A stretch of DNA of 34,815 nucleotides from Sphingobacteriaceae bacterium (GCA_947458875.1 CANGZD010000017.1:1-34815); one strand, 5' to 3'. Numbered from the stretch's first letter, positions 25,261 to 34,680 are shown. Notes: a model not told the origin generated them from the letters alone. Numbers and translations are program-made.

Positions 25261-28200
25261 TTACGCTACTTCCCGCATGTCGACAGCTACGACTTTGGAT
25301 ACGCCTTGTTCGACCATGGTGACGCCGTAAATGATGTCGGTGCTGGCAATGGTGCGCTTATTGTGCGACACGATGATGAACTGCGACTGGTTGGAGAATT
25401 TGCGGATGATGTTGTTGAATTTGTCGATGTTGGTGTCGTCTAATGGGGCGTCGACCTCATCGAAAATACAGAATGGGGCCGGCTTGAGCAGGTAGAGTGA
25501 GAAGAGGAGGGCGGTTGCCGTGAGAGTTTTCTCGCCTCCGGAAAGCTGATTGATGGACAGCGGGCGCTTGCCTTTAGGGCGGGCCATGATGTCAATATCT
25601 GACTCGAGTGGGTTCTCGGGATCGGAGAGGACGAGGTCGCAACTGTCTTCTTCGTTGAAGAGGGAGCGGAATACATGGATGAAGTGTTCACGTACTTGTG
25701 TGAAGGCTTCCATGAATTTGGCTTTGGCGGTATCGTCTATTTCCTTAATGGTTTCGAGCAGCGATTCTTTGGCATCCAGAAGGTCTTTTTTCTGGGTCTG
25801 GATGAAGGTGTAGCGTTCACTCATTTCCTGATAGGCTTCCATAGCCATCGGGTTGATGGCGCCGAAATCGTCTATCTGGCGTTTCATGCGCTCGGTCTTT
25901 TCCCTTAGCTCGTCTTCGCTTTCGCCTTGCGGAATCTCGGCATCGAGCAAATCATTGATGTCGATGTTGAATTCTACGGCCAGCCGCTCCTTAAGGGCGT
26001 TGAGTTCGATCTTGAGGTTGGTTTTCTTGTCCTTGATTTCGTTGGCCAGGAATTCTGCCTGTTCTTTGCTGCGGCGTTTTTCGGCAATGGCATTTTCGGC
26101 TTCGTTAATGGCGCCACGTGAGGCGTAATAGTCTTGCTCGAGTTCCTGAAGTCCTTTTTCGAGGGCTTCTTTTTGCTCATACATGGCTAGGAGGTCCCCG
26201 TCGGAATGGTCGACGTGCTGCAGCGTTTCTTTCATGCCAGCCTGTGTTTTTTCGAGTTCGGCGGTATTGCTTTCAATACGGCTGCTGAGACTGCTGTGCT
26301 GGCTGTTGCGGTATTCAAGGTCTTTTTGCAGGCCTGATACTTTGTTCTGCTGCTGGTGGAAACGGATATTTTCCTGGTTGTATTCGGTAGAAGCGTGGGT
26401 GACTTCGTCGGCCAGCAGGGTGTATTCCTGCTGTTTTTGAAAGAAGTTGTTCTCACGGATCTCTTTTTGTGCCTTTATTTCGGCCAGGCGTGGTTCGGCC
26501 TTTTCGATGTCGGCGGCAATACTTTCGAGCTTGGCTTCGATGTCCTGCTTGCGGTTGCGGCTGTTCTCGATAAAGGCAAGGTATTGTTCCTGCTTGGTTT
26601 TTACCAAAATGTATTCGTTTTGGAGGCTGTTGAGGGTCTGTTCTTTTTGCTGGTTCTCGCTTTTCTGCGATGCGGCTTTGAGCGTTTCGTATTTCTGGCT
26701 TTCCTGCTCAATGCTGCTCAGTAGTTTGGTGAGGCTGCTCTCCAAAGTTTTGATCTCTTTGGCCAGGTTCTCCAAGTTTTTGGCACGGCCGATACGTTTG
26801 CCTTCGAATAGGCCTACGGAACCGCCGGACATGCCGAAACGGTTCTTGCTGAATTTACCGCTGCAGCTCAGTATGATTTGATCTTCTGTCGGCAGGGCGG
26901 TGTTCAATTCTTCCTCGTTGGTAACGAGATATACCTGGTGCAAGAGCATTTCGCAAAGCGGACGGTATTGCTTGTCGACTTCTATGATATCGAGGGCGGC
27001 AATGAGACTTTTATCGGCTGTTGCACTTCCTTTTTTTGGTGTTTTTACAGCATCGAGGATAAAGAAATTGGCCCGGCCCTGTGCGGCATCGCTTAATAAC
27101 TGGATGGCTTTTACGGCTTCTGCCTGGCTTTGCACTACGTAATGGTTCATTACGGGCTCGAGGTAATTTTCTATCGCAATGCGGTATTCTTCTTTACAGA
27201 ATAGGATGTCGGAAAAGAGGGGGGCTTGTTTGGCCCATTCGGCATTCTTTTTCAGGAAACGGATAGACTCAGGAAAGCCTTCCAAACTATCCACCATGGA
27301 TTTGGTGAGGTTGTACTCGTTCTGTTTGGCGTCGAGCTTGCGGCTTTGGCTGTTGAGTTCGAGTTTGTGCATTTCGAGCTTTTCCTGGGTTTGCTGGATT
27401 TGTTCCTGCAGGTCGTTCTCCAGTTTTTGGGCGAGTTCGAATTCCTGCTTCTGGGTTTGGAGGCGGGTTTCAAGTTCGGCCAATACTTTGTTGAATTCAT
27501 TCAGCTCGGCTTCCTTGCTCTGGGCGTCGCTCACGTTGCGGGTGCTTTCCTGCTGGAGGGCATCCCGCTGGATGTGGAGGATGGCCAGGTCTTTTTCGAG
27601 CTGGTGGAGTTCATTCTGGAATTGCTGGTTGTCGCGGTTCAATTGGTCGACCTCTGTTTTGGCTTCCTGCTGTTTGATGCGGCGGGCATCGAGGTTTTCC
27701 TTCAGCTTTTCAAGGGCATCCTGCAGCGTTTTTAAGCTGCTGCTATCCTGCTCCAGTTCTTCGTTAAGCCGGTTTTGGTTGTAAATAACGTGGTTGAGCT
27801 GGTGTTTGTCTTTCTCCAATTCGTCTTTTAAACGACTTTCTTTGTCTTCGAGGAAACGGAGCTGCTCATTTTTGAGTTTTTTATCGCTTTCGTAAGCCCT
27901 GATCTTGGCTAGGTATTCGTTGGTGGCTTTTTGCTGGGTAGAGAGGTTTTTCTCTTTATTCAGGTTGTCGAGCTTTTGCTGCTGCAGGGTGGCTTCTAGA
28001 GCATCAATAGCGGCGGCAATACCTGAGCGTTCTTCGGCTTGCTGCTGCTCTTGTTTTTCAAGGGTATCCAAAGCATCGCGGAAGCCAATGATGCGGAAGG
28101 AGGCCAGCATGACGCTCAGGGCTTTGTATTGCTCTTTGAGTTTCAGATAGCGTTCGGCCTTTTTTGCCTGGTTTTCGAGGGTTTTGAGATTTTTATCTAT

Positions 28201-28791
28201 CTCAAATAAAATATCTTCCACCCGGCTCAAGTCGACTTCGGTATCCTTCAGTTTATTGAAGGTCTGCTTTTTACGCAGTTTGTATTTAGAAATGCCCGAT
28301 GCTTCTTCGAACAGGGCCCGACGTGAGTTTTCTTTATTGGCGATGATCTCATCGATCATCTTTAATTCAATGATAGAGTAGGAGTCGGAGCCGATACCGG
28401 TATCGAGGAATAGGTCGGTGATATCTTTCAGACGGCATTGCACGTCGTTAAGTCGGTATTCACTTTCGCCGGTGCGGTAAAGTTTTCTGGTGATGGTCAC
28501 CTGCGAAAACTCGGTAGGCAGCACATTCTTTGTATTATCAAAACTCAGGGAAACTTCTGCCAAATTAGAGGGCTTGCGGTTTTTGGTACCGTTGAATATG
28601 ATGTTTTCCATCTTTTCGGAACGGAGCATACGGGTACTTTGTTCGCCCAATACCCAGCGAATGGCATCTACCACGTTCGATTTCCCACAGCCGTTAGGAC
28701 CCACAATGGCGGTTACCCCCTCGTTGAAGTTGATGGTGATTTTGTCGCCAAAGCTTTTGAAACCTTTTATTTCTAAACGGGTGAGCTGCAT
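25261..28791 (-). CDS. smc: Chromosome segregation protein SMC
   Basis: A 1176-residue SMC ATPase, the core of the condensin-like SMC-ScpAB complex. Walker A is GPNGCGKS (31-38). The C-terminal head has the ABC signature LSGGEKT (1083-1089) and Walker B CIFDEVD (about 1108-1114), followed by the D-loop DDTN. Two long coiled-coil arms, rich in E, K, Q and L, flank a hinge at about 505-650. Length is full. The gene is noticeably G+C-richer than the first half of the window. Several long open frames antisense to it reflect that codon bias and are not genes. scpB lies elsewhere in the window. Confidence 0.97.
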   Translation of the reverse strand: MQLTRLEIKGFKSFGDKITINFNEGVTAIVGPNGCGKSNVVDAIRWVLGEQSTRMLRSEKMENIIFNGTKNRKPSNLAEVSLSFDNTKNVLPTEFSQVTITRKLYRTGESEYRLNDVQCRLKDITDLFLDTGIGSDSYSIIELKMIDEIIANKENSRRALFEEASGISKYKLRKKQTFNKLKDTEVDLSRVEDILFEIDKNLKTLENQAKKAERYLKLKEQYKALSVMLASFRIIGFRDALDTLEKQEQQQAEERSGIAAAIDALEATLQQQKLDNLNKEKNLSTQQKATNEYLAKIRAYESDKKLKNEQLRFLEDKESRLKDELEKDKHQLNHVIYNQNRLNEELEQDSSSLKTLQDALEKLKENLDARRIKQQEAKTEVDQLNRDNQQFQNELHQLEKDLAILHIQRDALQQESTRNVSDAQSKEAELNEFNKVLAELETRLQTQKQEFELAQKLENDLQEQIQQTQEKLEMHKLELNSQSRKLDAKQNEYNLTKSMVDSLEGFPESIRFLKKNAEWAKQAPLFSDILFCKEEYRIAIENYLEPVMNHYVVQSQAEAVKAIQLLSDAAQGRANFFILDAVKTPKKGSATADKSLIAALDIIEVDKQYRPLCEMLLHQVYLVTNEEELNTALPTEDQIILSCSGKFSKNRFGMSGGSVGLFEGKRIGRAKNLENLAKEIKTLESSLTKLLSSIEQESQKYETLKAASQKSENQQKEQTLNSLQNEYILVKTKQEQYLAFIENSRNRKQDIEAKLESIAADIEKAEPRLAEIKAQKEIRENNFFQKQQEYTLLADEVTHASTEYNQENIRFHQQQNKVSGLQKDLEYRNSQHSSLSSRIESNTAELEKTQAGMKETLQHVDHSDGDLLAMYEQKEALEKGLQELEQDYYASRGAINEAENAIAEKRRSKEQAEFLANEIKDKKTNLKIELNALKERLAVEFNIDINDLLDAEIPQGESEDELREKTERMKRQIDDFGAINPMAMEAYQEMSERYTFIQTQKKDLLDAKESLLETIKEIDDTAKAKFMEAFTQVREHFIHVFRSLFNEEDSCDLVLSDPENPLESDIDIMARPKGKRPLSINQLSGGEKTLTATALLFSLYLLKPAPFCIFDEVDAPLDDTNIDKFNNIIRKFSNQSQFIIVSHNKRTIASTDIIYGVTMVEQGVSKVVAVDMREVA

Positions 28792-28803
28792 TTAATGAAT
28801 ACG

Positions 28804-28838
28804 AAAGCCCGCTAATGTAAGATTTAGCGGGCTTTTTT
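28804..28838 (+). terminator. Hairpin with T-run between smc and the MBL gene
   Basis: A 12-bp perfect stem (28804-28815 with 28824-28835, core AGCCCGCTAA) with an 8-nt loop. The T-run (28833-28838) is on the plus strand, though both flanking genes are on the minus strand. Read on the minus strand the stem is followed only by CGTATT, a weak tail. It may still terminate the MBL gene. Confidence 0.65.
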
Positions 28839-28854
28839 CCAATATGTTATGGTT

Positions 28855-29694
28855 TTATAATTCGCTGAGTTTAAATGTTTCGCTAACGCGGATGCCTTTT
28901 TCGGTTTGCTGCAGGGTGCAGCATTCGTTTACGGCATCGTGCTCAAAGTAGAGGATATAATCGCCGGCAATGGCTTCTTCCAAAAAGGCTTTCTTTTCTT
29001 TAAGGGTTTGGAGGGGGAACATATCGTAGGCCATTACGTAGGGCAGGGGGATATGTGCCGTGGCTGGCAGCAGGTCTGCCATGTACACAATGGTGCGGCC
29101 TTTGTATTCAATTTGCGGCAGCATCATGGCATCGGTATGGCCATAGGCGAAGCGTACTTTCATGTGCTCTGAAAAATCGACGCCGTCCTCAGTTTCCACG
29201 AATTTCAATTGTCCGCTTTCCTGAATGGGCAGGATGTTCTCTTTTAGAAAGGATGCTTTTTCGCGGTCGTTGGGATAAACGGCCCAGTCCCAGTGCTTGT
29301 CATTGCTCCAGTAGTGGGCATTTTCGAAAGCAGTTTTGAGTTTATCGCCTTCGCGGATGATAGAGCCCCCACAATGGTCGAAGTGTAAGTGTGTTAAAAA
29401 AACATCCGTAATATCTGAACGGTGAAATCCTAATTTATACAGGGATTTATCTAAAGTATCTTCCCCATGCAGCTGGTAATGCCCCATAAATTTTTCGTCC
29501 TGCTTGTCGCCCATACCGTTATCAATTAAAATCAGACGATCTCCGTCTTCAATTAATAAACAACGCATGGCCCAGGTGCAGAGGTTGTTCTCATCGGGAG
29601 GTACGAGTTTCTGCCATATACTTTTAGGTACTACGCCGAACATGGCGCCACCGTCGAGTTTAAAAAGGCCGGTATCTATAGTATGGAGTTTCAT
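28855..29694 (-). CDS. MBL-fold metallohydrolase
   Basis: A 279-residue cytoplasmic protein of the metallo-beta-lactamase superfamily; no signal peptide is visible. The metal motif THLHFDHCGG gives His102, His104, Asp106 and His107, and the downstream His in AYGHTDAMM and FEHDAV would complete the two-metal site. The arrangement resembles the AHL-lactonase/quorum-quenching-like and glyoxalase-II-like subgroup, but the substrate cannot be assigned. It precedes smc on the same strand, separated by the hairpin at 28804-28838. Confidence 0.87.
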   Translation of the reverse strand: MKLHTIDTGLFKLDGGAMFGVVPKSIWQKLVPPDENNLCTWAMRCLLIEDGDRLILIDNGMGDKQDEKFMGHYQLHGEDTLDKSLYKLGFHRSDITDVFLTHLHFDHCGGSIIREGDKLKTAFENAHYWSNDKHWDWAVYPNDREKASFLKENILPIQESGQLKFVETEDGVDFSEHMKVRFAYGHTDAMMLPQIEYKGRTIVYMADLLPATAHIPLPYVMAYDMFPLQTLKEKKAFLEEAIAGDYILYFEHDAVNECCTLQQTEKGIRVSETFKLSEL

Positions 29695-29813
29695 TTTATG
29701 AGTTTTAGGGATTTTATGTTTTAAATATAGGATGTAAATAATCTATTACGAAAGCCGGGTAGATTTTTTATCTGGTTCTAAATGTTTACTTTAATCTTTC
29801 CAATTGAGTCAAC

Positions 29814-32800
29814 ATGAAAAGAACTATCCTCTTATTAAGCTTAATCCTGGTGTCGTTCGGAGTATCGGCACAAAAAAAATCGAAACCCGGCGTAAGCAGT
29901 TCCAAATATGCTTACGACAGTGTTATGTACACCAACCTGAAATATCGATTGATCGGACCGTTCAGGGGCGGCCGAAGTGCAGCCGTAGTGGGCGACCCTA
30001 ATCAAAAAAATGTGTTTTACATGGGTGCCACCGGTGGCGGGGTTTGGAAAACTACCGACGGGGGCAGCAACTGGAAAAATATTTCGGACAAATATTTTGG
30101 CAGCACCATCGGTGCGGTAGCGGTTGCGCCATCGGATCCCGCGGTTGTTTATGTGGGTGAAGGCGAAAATACCATGCGGGGTAATGTGAGTGAAGGCTTG
30201 AATGGGATGTGGAAGAGCGAAGACGGCGGACGTAGCTGGAAGAATATCGGCTTAAAAGATGCCCGTCATATTGTGCGCATTGTGGTGCATCCGAAAAATC
30301 CCGATGTGGTTTGGGTGGCTGCCACCGGTCATTTATTCGGTCCTAACGAAGAAAGAGGTGTATATAAAACCATAGACGGCGGTAAAAACTGGCGCAGGGT
30401 TTTATATGTTAATAACCTTTCCGGCGCAGTCGATCTGGTGATGGAGCCTGAAAATCCGAAAGTATTTTACGCCAGTACCTGGCGGGTGATACGTACGCCG
30501 CATAGCCTGGAGAGCGGTGGCGAGGGTAGTGCGCTTTGGAAAAGCACCGACGGTGGTGAAACATGGAAAAATATATCCCGCAGTAAAGGCTTGCCTAAAG
30601 ATACGCTCGGCATTATAGGCGTAGCCGTAAGCGCCACTAATCCCGATAGGATATATAGCATTATTGAATCGAAAACTGGTGGTTTATTCCGTTCGGATGA
30701 TGGGGGTGAAAGCTGGACTAAAATGAATAGTGATAATGAGATCCGCCAGCGGGCCTGGTATTATACTAAGGTGTTCATCGACCCTAAAAATGACAACCAG
30801 GTATATGTGTTGAATGTGAATTTCTTGCGCTCCCGCGATGGGGGGCGGACTTTTCAGTCTATACGTACGCCTCACAGTGACCATCATGATCTGTGGATCG
30901 ATCCGAAAGATCCAAACCGCATGATCGTGGCAGATGATGGAGGTGGTCAGGTGAGTTTTGATGGCGGTGCCAACTGGAGTGATATGAATAATCAGCCCAC
31001 GGCTCAGATTTACCGCGTAAGCACGGACAATCATTTCCCTTACCGCATTTTGGGTGCGCAACAGGATAATTCTACTATTCGCATTTTATCGAGAACCTAT
31101 GGTGGTGCTATTACCGACCGCGATTGGGAGCCGACCGCCGGTGCCGAATCGGGCTACGTGGTTGCCGATCCTTTGAATCCGGAAATTGTCTATGGCGGAA
31201 ATTATGGTGGCTATCTGTCGAGATTAGACCATCGTACCGGAGAGAATCGTGCAGTTTCGGTATGGCCGGACAATCCAATGGGTTCAGGTGCGGATGTGTT
31301 GAAATACCGTTTCCAGTGGAATTTTCCGATTTTCTTCTCGCCTCACAACCCTAAACGCCTATATGCAGCAGGAAACGTATTGTTCAAAACAGAAAATGAA
31401 GGCCAATCTTGGGAAGCGATCAGTCCTGATTTGACCAGAAATGATAAATCAAAACAAGGCCCAAGTGGTGGTCCGATCACCAAAGACAATACCAGTGTAG
31501 AGTATTACGGTACTATTTTTACCGCTAGCGAATCTCCCTATGAAACGGATCTGTTATGGTCGGGCAGTGATGATGGTTTATTGTATGTCAGTCGTGATGG
31601 TGGTAAAAACTGGCAGAATGTTACACCAAAGGGTATGCCCGAATGGATGATGTTCAATAGTATTGATGCTGATCCTTTCAAAAAAGGTGCAGCTTATGTG
31701 GTCGGTACCCGATACAAATCTGATGACTTCAGACCATATATCTATAAAACGGAGGATTATGGTAAAACCTGGAAACTGATCACAAACGGTATACCTGAAA
31801 AGCATTTTGTGAGGGTAGTTCGTGCAGATCAAAAACGCCCGGGTTTATTGTATGCTGGAACAGAGTATGGTATGTATGCTTCGTTTGATGACGGTGCCAA
31901 CTGGAAACCTTTCCAATTGAACTTGCCGGAAGTTCCGATTACCGATTTGACCATTAAAAACAACGATTTGATTGTGGCTACACAGGGCCGTGCTTTCTGG
32001 GTGTTGGACGATCTATCGACTGTACAACAGTTGGAATCTGGTTTAAGTACAAAAAACCTACATGTATTTAAACCAGGTGAAAGTTACCGCATGGCCGGTT
32101 TTGTGAATCCAAATGTGCGTAATGCGGGCCAAAATCCGCAGAACGGAGCTATTATTAATTATTATTTGAAACAGGCCAGCGATACTACCAAATTATCGAT
32201 TGCATTGTATGATGCCAAGAATAAATTAATTCGTACCTACAGCACTACTGCCGCCAATGCAGACAAGATTGAGGTGAAACCGGGTATGAATCAATTTGTC
32301 TGGAATCTGGATTATCCGGCCGCCGAAAGGGTAGAGGGTATGATCTTGTGGAATGGTGCAGTGGGCAGCCCGAAAGCCATTCCGGGTAATTATAAGGCGC
32401 TTATTAAGACAGGTAAAGATTCTGTAGCTGTTGATTTTGTAGTTAAACCAGATCCAAATTATCAAATGTCTCCTGCTGATTACGAAGCCCAATTGAGTTT
32501 CCTGATTCAGGTGCGGGATAAATTCTCTGAAACCCAGAAAGGTATTCAGCAGATCCGTAAGATCCGCTCTCAAATTAATGAGCTGGTGCTGAGTCGTGGT
32601 AAAGAAACACCGAAGGAGGTAAAAGAGAAAGCAGAAGCGATGGTAAAGCAACTGACTGCCATTGAGGAAACACTTTACCAAACTAAGGCGAAGAGTGGTC
32701 AGGATGTATTGAATTATCCGATCCGCTTGAACGATAAACTGTCCGGTGTGTTTGATGTGGCTTCATCCGGTTACAATGCGCCAAGCAAGCAGGTTAAAGA

Positions 32801-32930
32801 GGTTTATGCTGAACTTTCAGGCCAGATTGATGTGCAATTGGCGGCCTTGAAAAAGATCAAGGAGGATGATTTGAAGGCTTTGAATGAGTTGATCACCAAA
32901 AATGCAGTGCCTTTAATCAGAGTGAATTGA
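29814..32930 (+). CDS. Secreted BNR/VPS10-like beta-propeller protein
   Basis: A 1038-residue protein with a signal peptide (about 1-19, ending VSAQ). About eleven Asp-box (BNR) motifs of the form S/TxDxGxxW lie between residues 79 and about 690, for example KTTDGGSNW at 79-87, KSEDGGRSW at 134-142, KTIDGGKNW at 185-193, KSTDGGETW at 243-251 and SDDGGESW at 294-301. They predict one or two beta-propellers of the sortilin/sialidase type. The last 250 residues contain a beta-sandwich-like part and a helical, charged tail. It is often annotated as glycosyl hydrolase, but a catalytic site is not evident, so the activity is unknown. The 5' part is much G+C-richer than the 3' part. Confidence 0.88.
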   Translation: MKRTILLLSLILVSFGVSAQKKSKPGVSSSKYAYDSVMYTNLKYRLIGPFRGGRSAAVVGDPNQKNVFYMGATGGGVWKTTDGGSNWKNISDKYFGSTIGAVAVAPSDPAVVYVGEGENTMRGNVSEGLNGMWKSEDGGRSWKNIGLKDARHIVRIVVHPKNPDVVWVAATGHLFGPNEERGVYKTIDGGKNWRRVLYVNNLSGAVDLVMEPENPKVFYASTWRVIRTPHSLESGGEGSALWKSTDGGETWKNISRSKGLPKDTLGIIGVAVSATNPDRIYSIIESKTGGLFRSDDGGESWTKMNSDNEIRQRAWYYTKVFIDPKNDNQVYVLNVNFLRSRDGGRTFQSIRTPHSDHHDLWIDPKDPNRMIVADDGGGQVSFDGGANWSDMNNQPTAQIYRVSTDNHFPYRILGAQQDNSTIRILSRTYGGAITDRDWEPTAGAESGYVVADPLNPEIVYGGNYGGYLSRLDHRTGENRAVSVWPDNPMGSGADVLKYRFQWNFPIFFSPHNPKRLYAAGNVLFKTENEGQSWEAISPDLTRNDKSKQGPSGGPITKDNTSVEYYGTIFTASESPYETDLLWSGSDDGLLYVSRDGGKNWQNVTPKGMPEWMMFNSIDADPFKKGAAYVVGTRYKSDDFRPYIYKTEDYGKTWKLITNGIPEKHFVRVVRADQKRPGLLYAGTEYGMYASFDDGANWKPFQLNLPEVPITDLTIKNNDLIVATQGRAFWVLDDLSTVQQLESGLSTKNLHVFKPGESYRMAGFVNPNVRNAGQNPQNGAIINYYLKQASDTTKLSIALYDAKNKLIRTYSTTAANADKIEVKPGMNQFVWNLDYPAAERVEGMILWNGAVGSPKAIPGNYKALIKTGKDSVAVDFVVKPDPNYQMSPADYEAQLSFLIQVRDKFSETQKGIQQIRKIRSQINELVLSRGKETPKEVKEKAEAMVKQLTAIEETLYQTKAKSGQDVLNYPIRLNDKLSGVFDVASSGYNAPSKQVKEVYAELSGQIDVQLAALKKIKEDDLKALNELITKNAVPLIRVN

Positions 32931-32941
32931 TTTACCTCTCA

Positions 32942-32970
32942 GTCCTTCGGACAGCTCCCCTAAAATAGGG
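32942..32970. repeat. Two small palindromes after the BNR gene
   Basis: GTCC-TTC-GGAC (32942-32952) and CCCTA-AAA-TAGGG (32958-32970) stand side by side just after the stop codon. This CTCAGTCCTTCGGACAGCTC-type sequence resembles recurrent short intergenic elements in this phylum. Confidence 0.5.
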
Positions 32971-32976
32971 AAGTAT

Positions 32977-33010
32977 AAAAAAGCCCCCGCCAATCGGCGG
33001 GGGCTTTTTT
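32977..33010. terminator. Strong bidirectional terminator
   Basis: A 15-bp perfect stem (32977-32991 with 32996-33010, core GCCCCCGCC) with a 4-nt loop and six A/T on each side. It ends both the BNR gene (forward) and lpdA (reverse). Confidence 0.95.
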
Positions 33011-33033
33011 GTTGTCATACTTCGATGAACCCA

Positions 33034-33056
33034 TCCTTCGACAAGCTCAGGATGAC
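33034..33056. repeat. REP-like intergenic element (TCCTTCGACAAGCTCAGG...)
   Basis: This 23-bp sequence ending GGATGAC matches, from memory, a motif seen repeatedly between genes of Bacteroidota and other bacteria. GTCAT at 33014-33018 and ATGAC at 33052-33056 form an outer inverted repeat. Only one copy is in this window. Confidence 0.5.
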
Positions 33057-33062
33057 GCTTAT

Positions 33063-34451
33063 TTATAAGTGAATCACTTCACCGTAAGCATCGGCAGCGG
33101 CTTCCATCACGGCTTCACTCATGGTTGGGTGAGGGTGTACGGTTTTCACGATATCCATGCCGGTGGTTTCCAGTTTACGGGCTACCACTACTTCGGCGAT
33201 CATTTCGGTTACGTTCGCACCGATCATATGTGCACCTAAGAATTCGCCGTATTTGGCATCAAAAATTACTTTTACAAAACCATCTTTGGCGCCAGCCGCA
33301 CTGGCTTTGCCTGATGCTGAGAATGGGAATTTACCTACTTTAATCTCATAACCTGCTTCTTTGGCGGCTTTTTCGGTATAACCTACAGAGGCGATCTCCG
33401 GAGAGCAGTACGTACATCCAGGGATGTTATTATAGTTCAATGGTTCCGGGTGATGACCTGCAATTTTTTCTACACAGATGATACCTTCGGCAGATGCTAC
33501 GTGTGCTAAAGCCTGACCCTTAACGATATCGCCAATGGCATATACGCCAGGGATGTTGGTCTGGTAGAAATCGTCCACCAAAACGCGGCCTTTATCTGTT
33601 TTTACACCTACTTCTTCCAGGCCGATATTTTCAATATTAGGGCTTACGCCTACGGCAGATAAAACGATATCACACTCTAAGGTTTCTACACCAGCGGCGG
33701 TTTTCACCTGCACCTTGCAGCCTTTACCTGAAGTGTCTACCGACTCTACATTGGCGCCGGTCATGATATTAATGCCGGCTTTTTTGAAGCTGCGGAGCAG
33801 TTGTTTTGAAATCTCTTCGTCTTCTATGGGAACAATATTGTCTAAATATTCAACGATGGTTACCTGAGTGCCAATGGAGTTGTAGAAGTAAGCGAATTCA
33901 ACACCAATGGCACCTGAACCTACTACAACCATTGATTTTGGTTGTTCGGGCAAGACCATAGCCTGGCGGTAGCCAATAATTTTCTTACCGTCTTGTTTTA
34001 GGTTTGGCAATTCTCTGGAACGACCTCCGGTGGCTAAAATGGTGTGTTTTGCTGTCAGTTCTTGGTTAGAACCGTCGGCGCTCAATACCTGCACTTTACC
34101 TCCCGCTTTGATTTTGGCAGTTCCCATGATGACGTCGATTTTATTCTTCTTCATCAGGAACTGGATGCCTTTGCTCATGCCATCGGCTACATCACGACTA
34201 CGTTTTACAACAGCATTGAAATCAACTTTGGCATCGCTTACTTTTAATCCATACTCTTCTGCATGATGGATATACTCAAATACTTGAGCACTTTTTAACA
34301 AAGCCTTGGTTGGTATACATCCCCAATTCAAGCATACGCCGCCCAAAGATTCTTTCTCTACAATGGCTGTTTTCAAACCTAATTGAGCAGCACGTATGGC
34401 CGCTACATAACCTCCTGGACCACTTCCAATCACTATTAAATCGTAATTCAT
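33063..34451 (-). CDS. lpdA: Dihydrolipoyl dehydrogenase (E3)
   Basis: A 462-residue flavoprotein that reoxidises dihydrolipoamide in pyruvate/2-oxoglutarate dehydrogenase complexes. It is started at the ATG at 34449-34451 (MNYDLIVIGSGPGGYVAAIR). The longer frame to 34505 would run across the promoter. FAD-binding GSGPGG is at 9-14, and the redox disulphide Cys40-Cys45 lies in GGVCLNWGCIPTK. The NAD-binding GSGAIGVEFA and the C-terminal HPHPTMSEAVMEAA with the catalytic His-Glu are present. It is monocistronic and ends at the strong bidirectional terminator. Confidence 0.96.
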   Translation of the reverse strand: MNYDLIVIGSGPGGYVAAIRAAQLGLKTAIVEKESLGGVCLNWGCIPTKALLKSAQVFEYIHHAEEYGLKVSDAKVDFNAVVKRSRDVADGMSKGIQFLMKKNKIDVIMGTAKIKAGGKVQVLSADGSNQELTAKHTILATGGRSRELPNLKQDGKKIIGYRQAMVLPEQPKSMVVVGSGAIGVEFAYFYNSIGTQVTIVEYLDNIVPIEDEEISKQLLRSFKKAGINIMTGANVESVDTSGKGCKVQVKTAAGVETLECDIVLSAVGVSPNIENIGLEEVGVKTDKGRVLVDDFYQTNIPGVYAIGDIVKGQALAHVASAEGIICVEKIAGHHPEPLNYNNIPGCTYCSPEIASVGYTEKAAKEAGYEIKVGKFPFSASGKASAAGAKDGFVKVIFDAKYGEFLGAHMIGANVTEMIAEVVVARKLETTGMDIVKTVHPHPTMSEAVMEAAADAYGEVIHL

Positions 34452-34474
34452 AATTTCAAAATAGAATGAAGCTT

Positions 34475-34506
34475 CAAAGCTAAACAATTGCTTCGGCTCC
34501 TTCAAA
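34475..34506 (-). promoter_or_regulatory. Putative promoter of lpdA
   Basis: On the minus strand TTTG (34506-34503) is followed after 20 nt by TAGCTTTG (34482-34475), an exact TAnnTTTG box, giving a leader of about 15-20 nt. It decides the start at 34451. A TATTTTG nearer the ATG is a weaker alternative. Confidence 0.7.
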
Positions 34507-34672
34507 TGCTATTTCTTGATAAAAGTTGATAGATGATGATATTGAACGCTATGAGATCAGATTGCAAGGGAAGGTGTGAAGAATTATGCTATTGTTGAAA
34601 AATATGGTTGATGTTCATTAATGTTTACAATTCCTTAATATAAAATTACGCTCATTTTCAAAATAAGGTAAT

Positions 34673-34680
34673 TATATTTG
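34673..34680 (+). promoter_or_regulatory. Putative -7 box of the TonB-dependent receptor gene
   Basis: TATATTTG fits TAnnTTTG exactly, 44 nt upstream of the ATG at 34725. No TTG at the -33 spacing. Confidence 0.55.

Noticed and set aside
27179-27784. 201-codon open frame on the plus strand within smc
   Set aside because: It is antisense to a certain gene, rich in Ser, Leu and Phe as expected for the reverse of coiled-coil codons, and has no motif or promoter. Many such frames lie across smc.
34452-34505. 18-codon N-terminal extension of LpdA
   Set aside because: It covers the likely promoter, and the flavoprotein fold begins directly with MNYDLIVIGSG.
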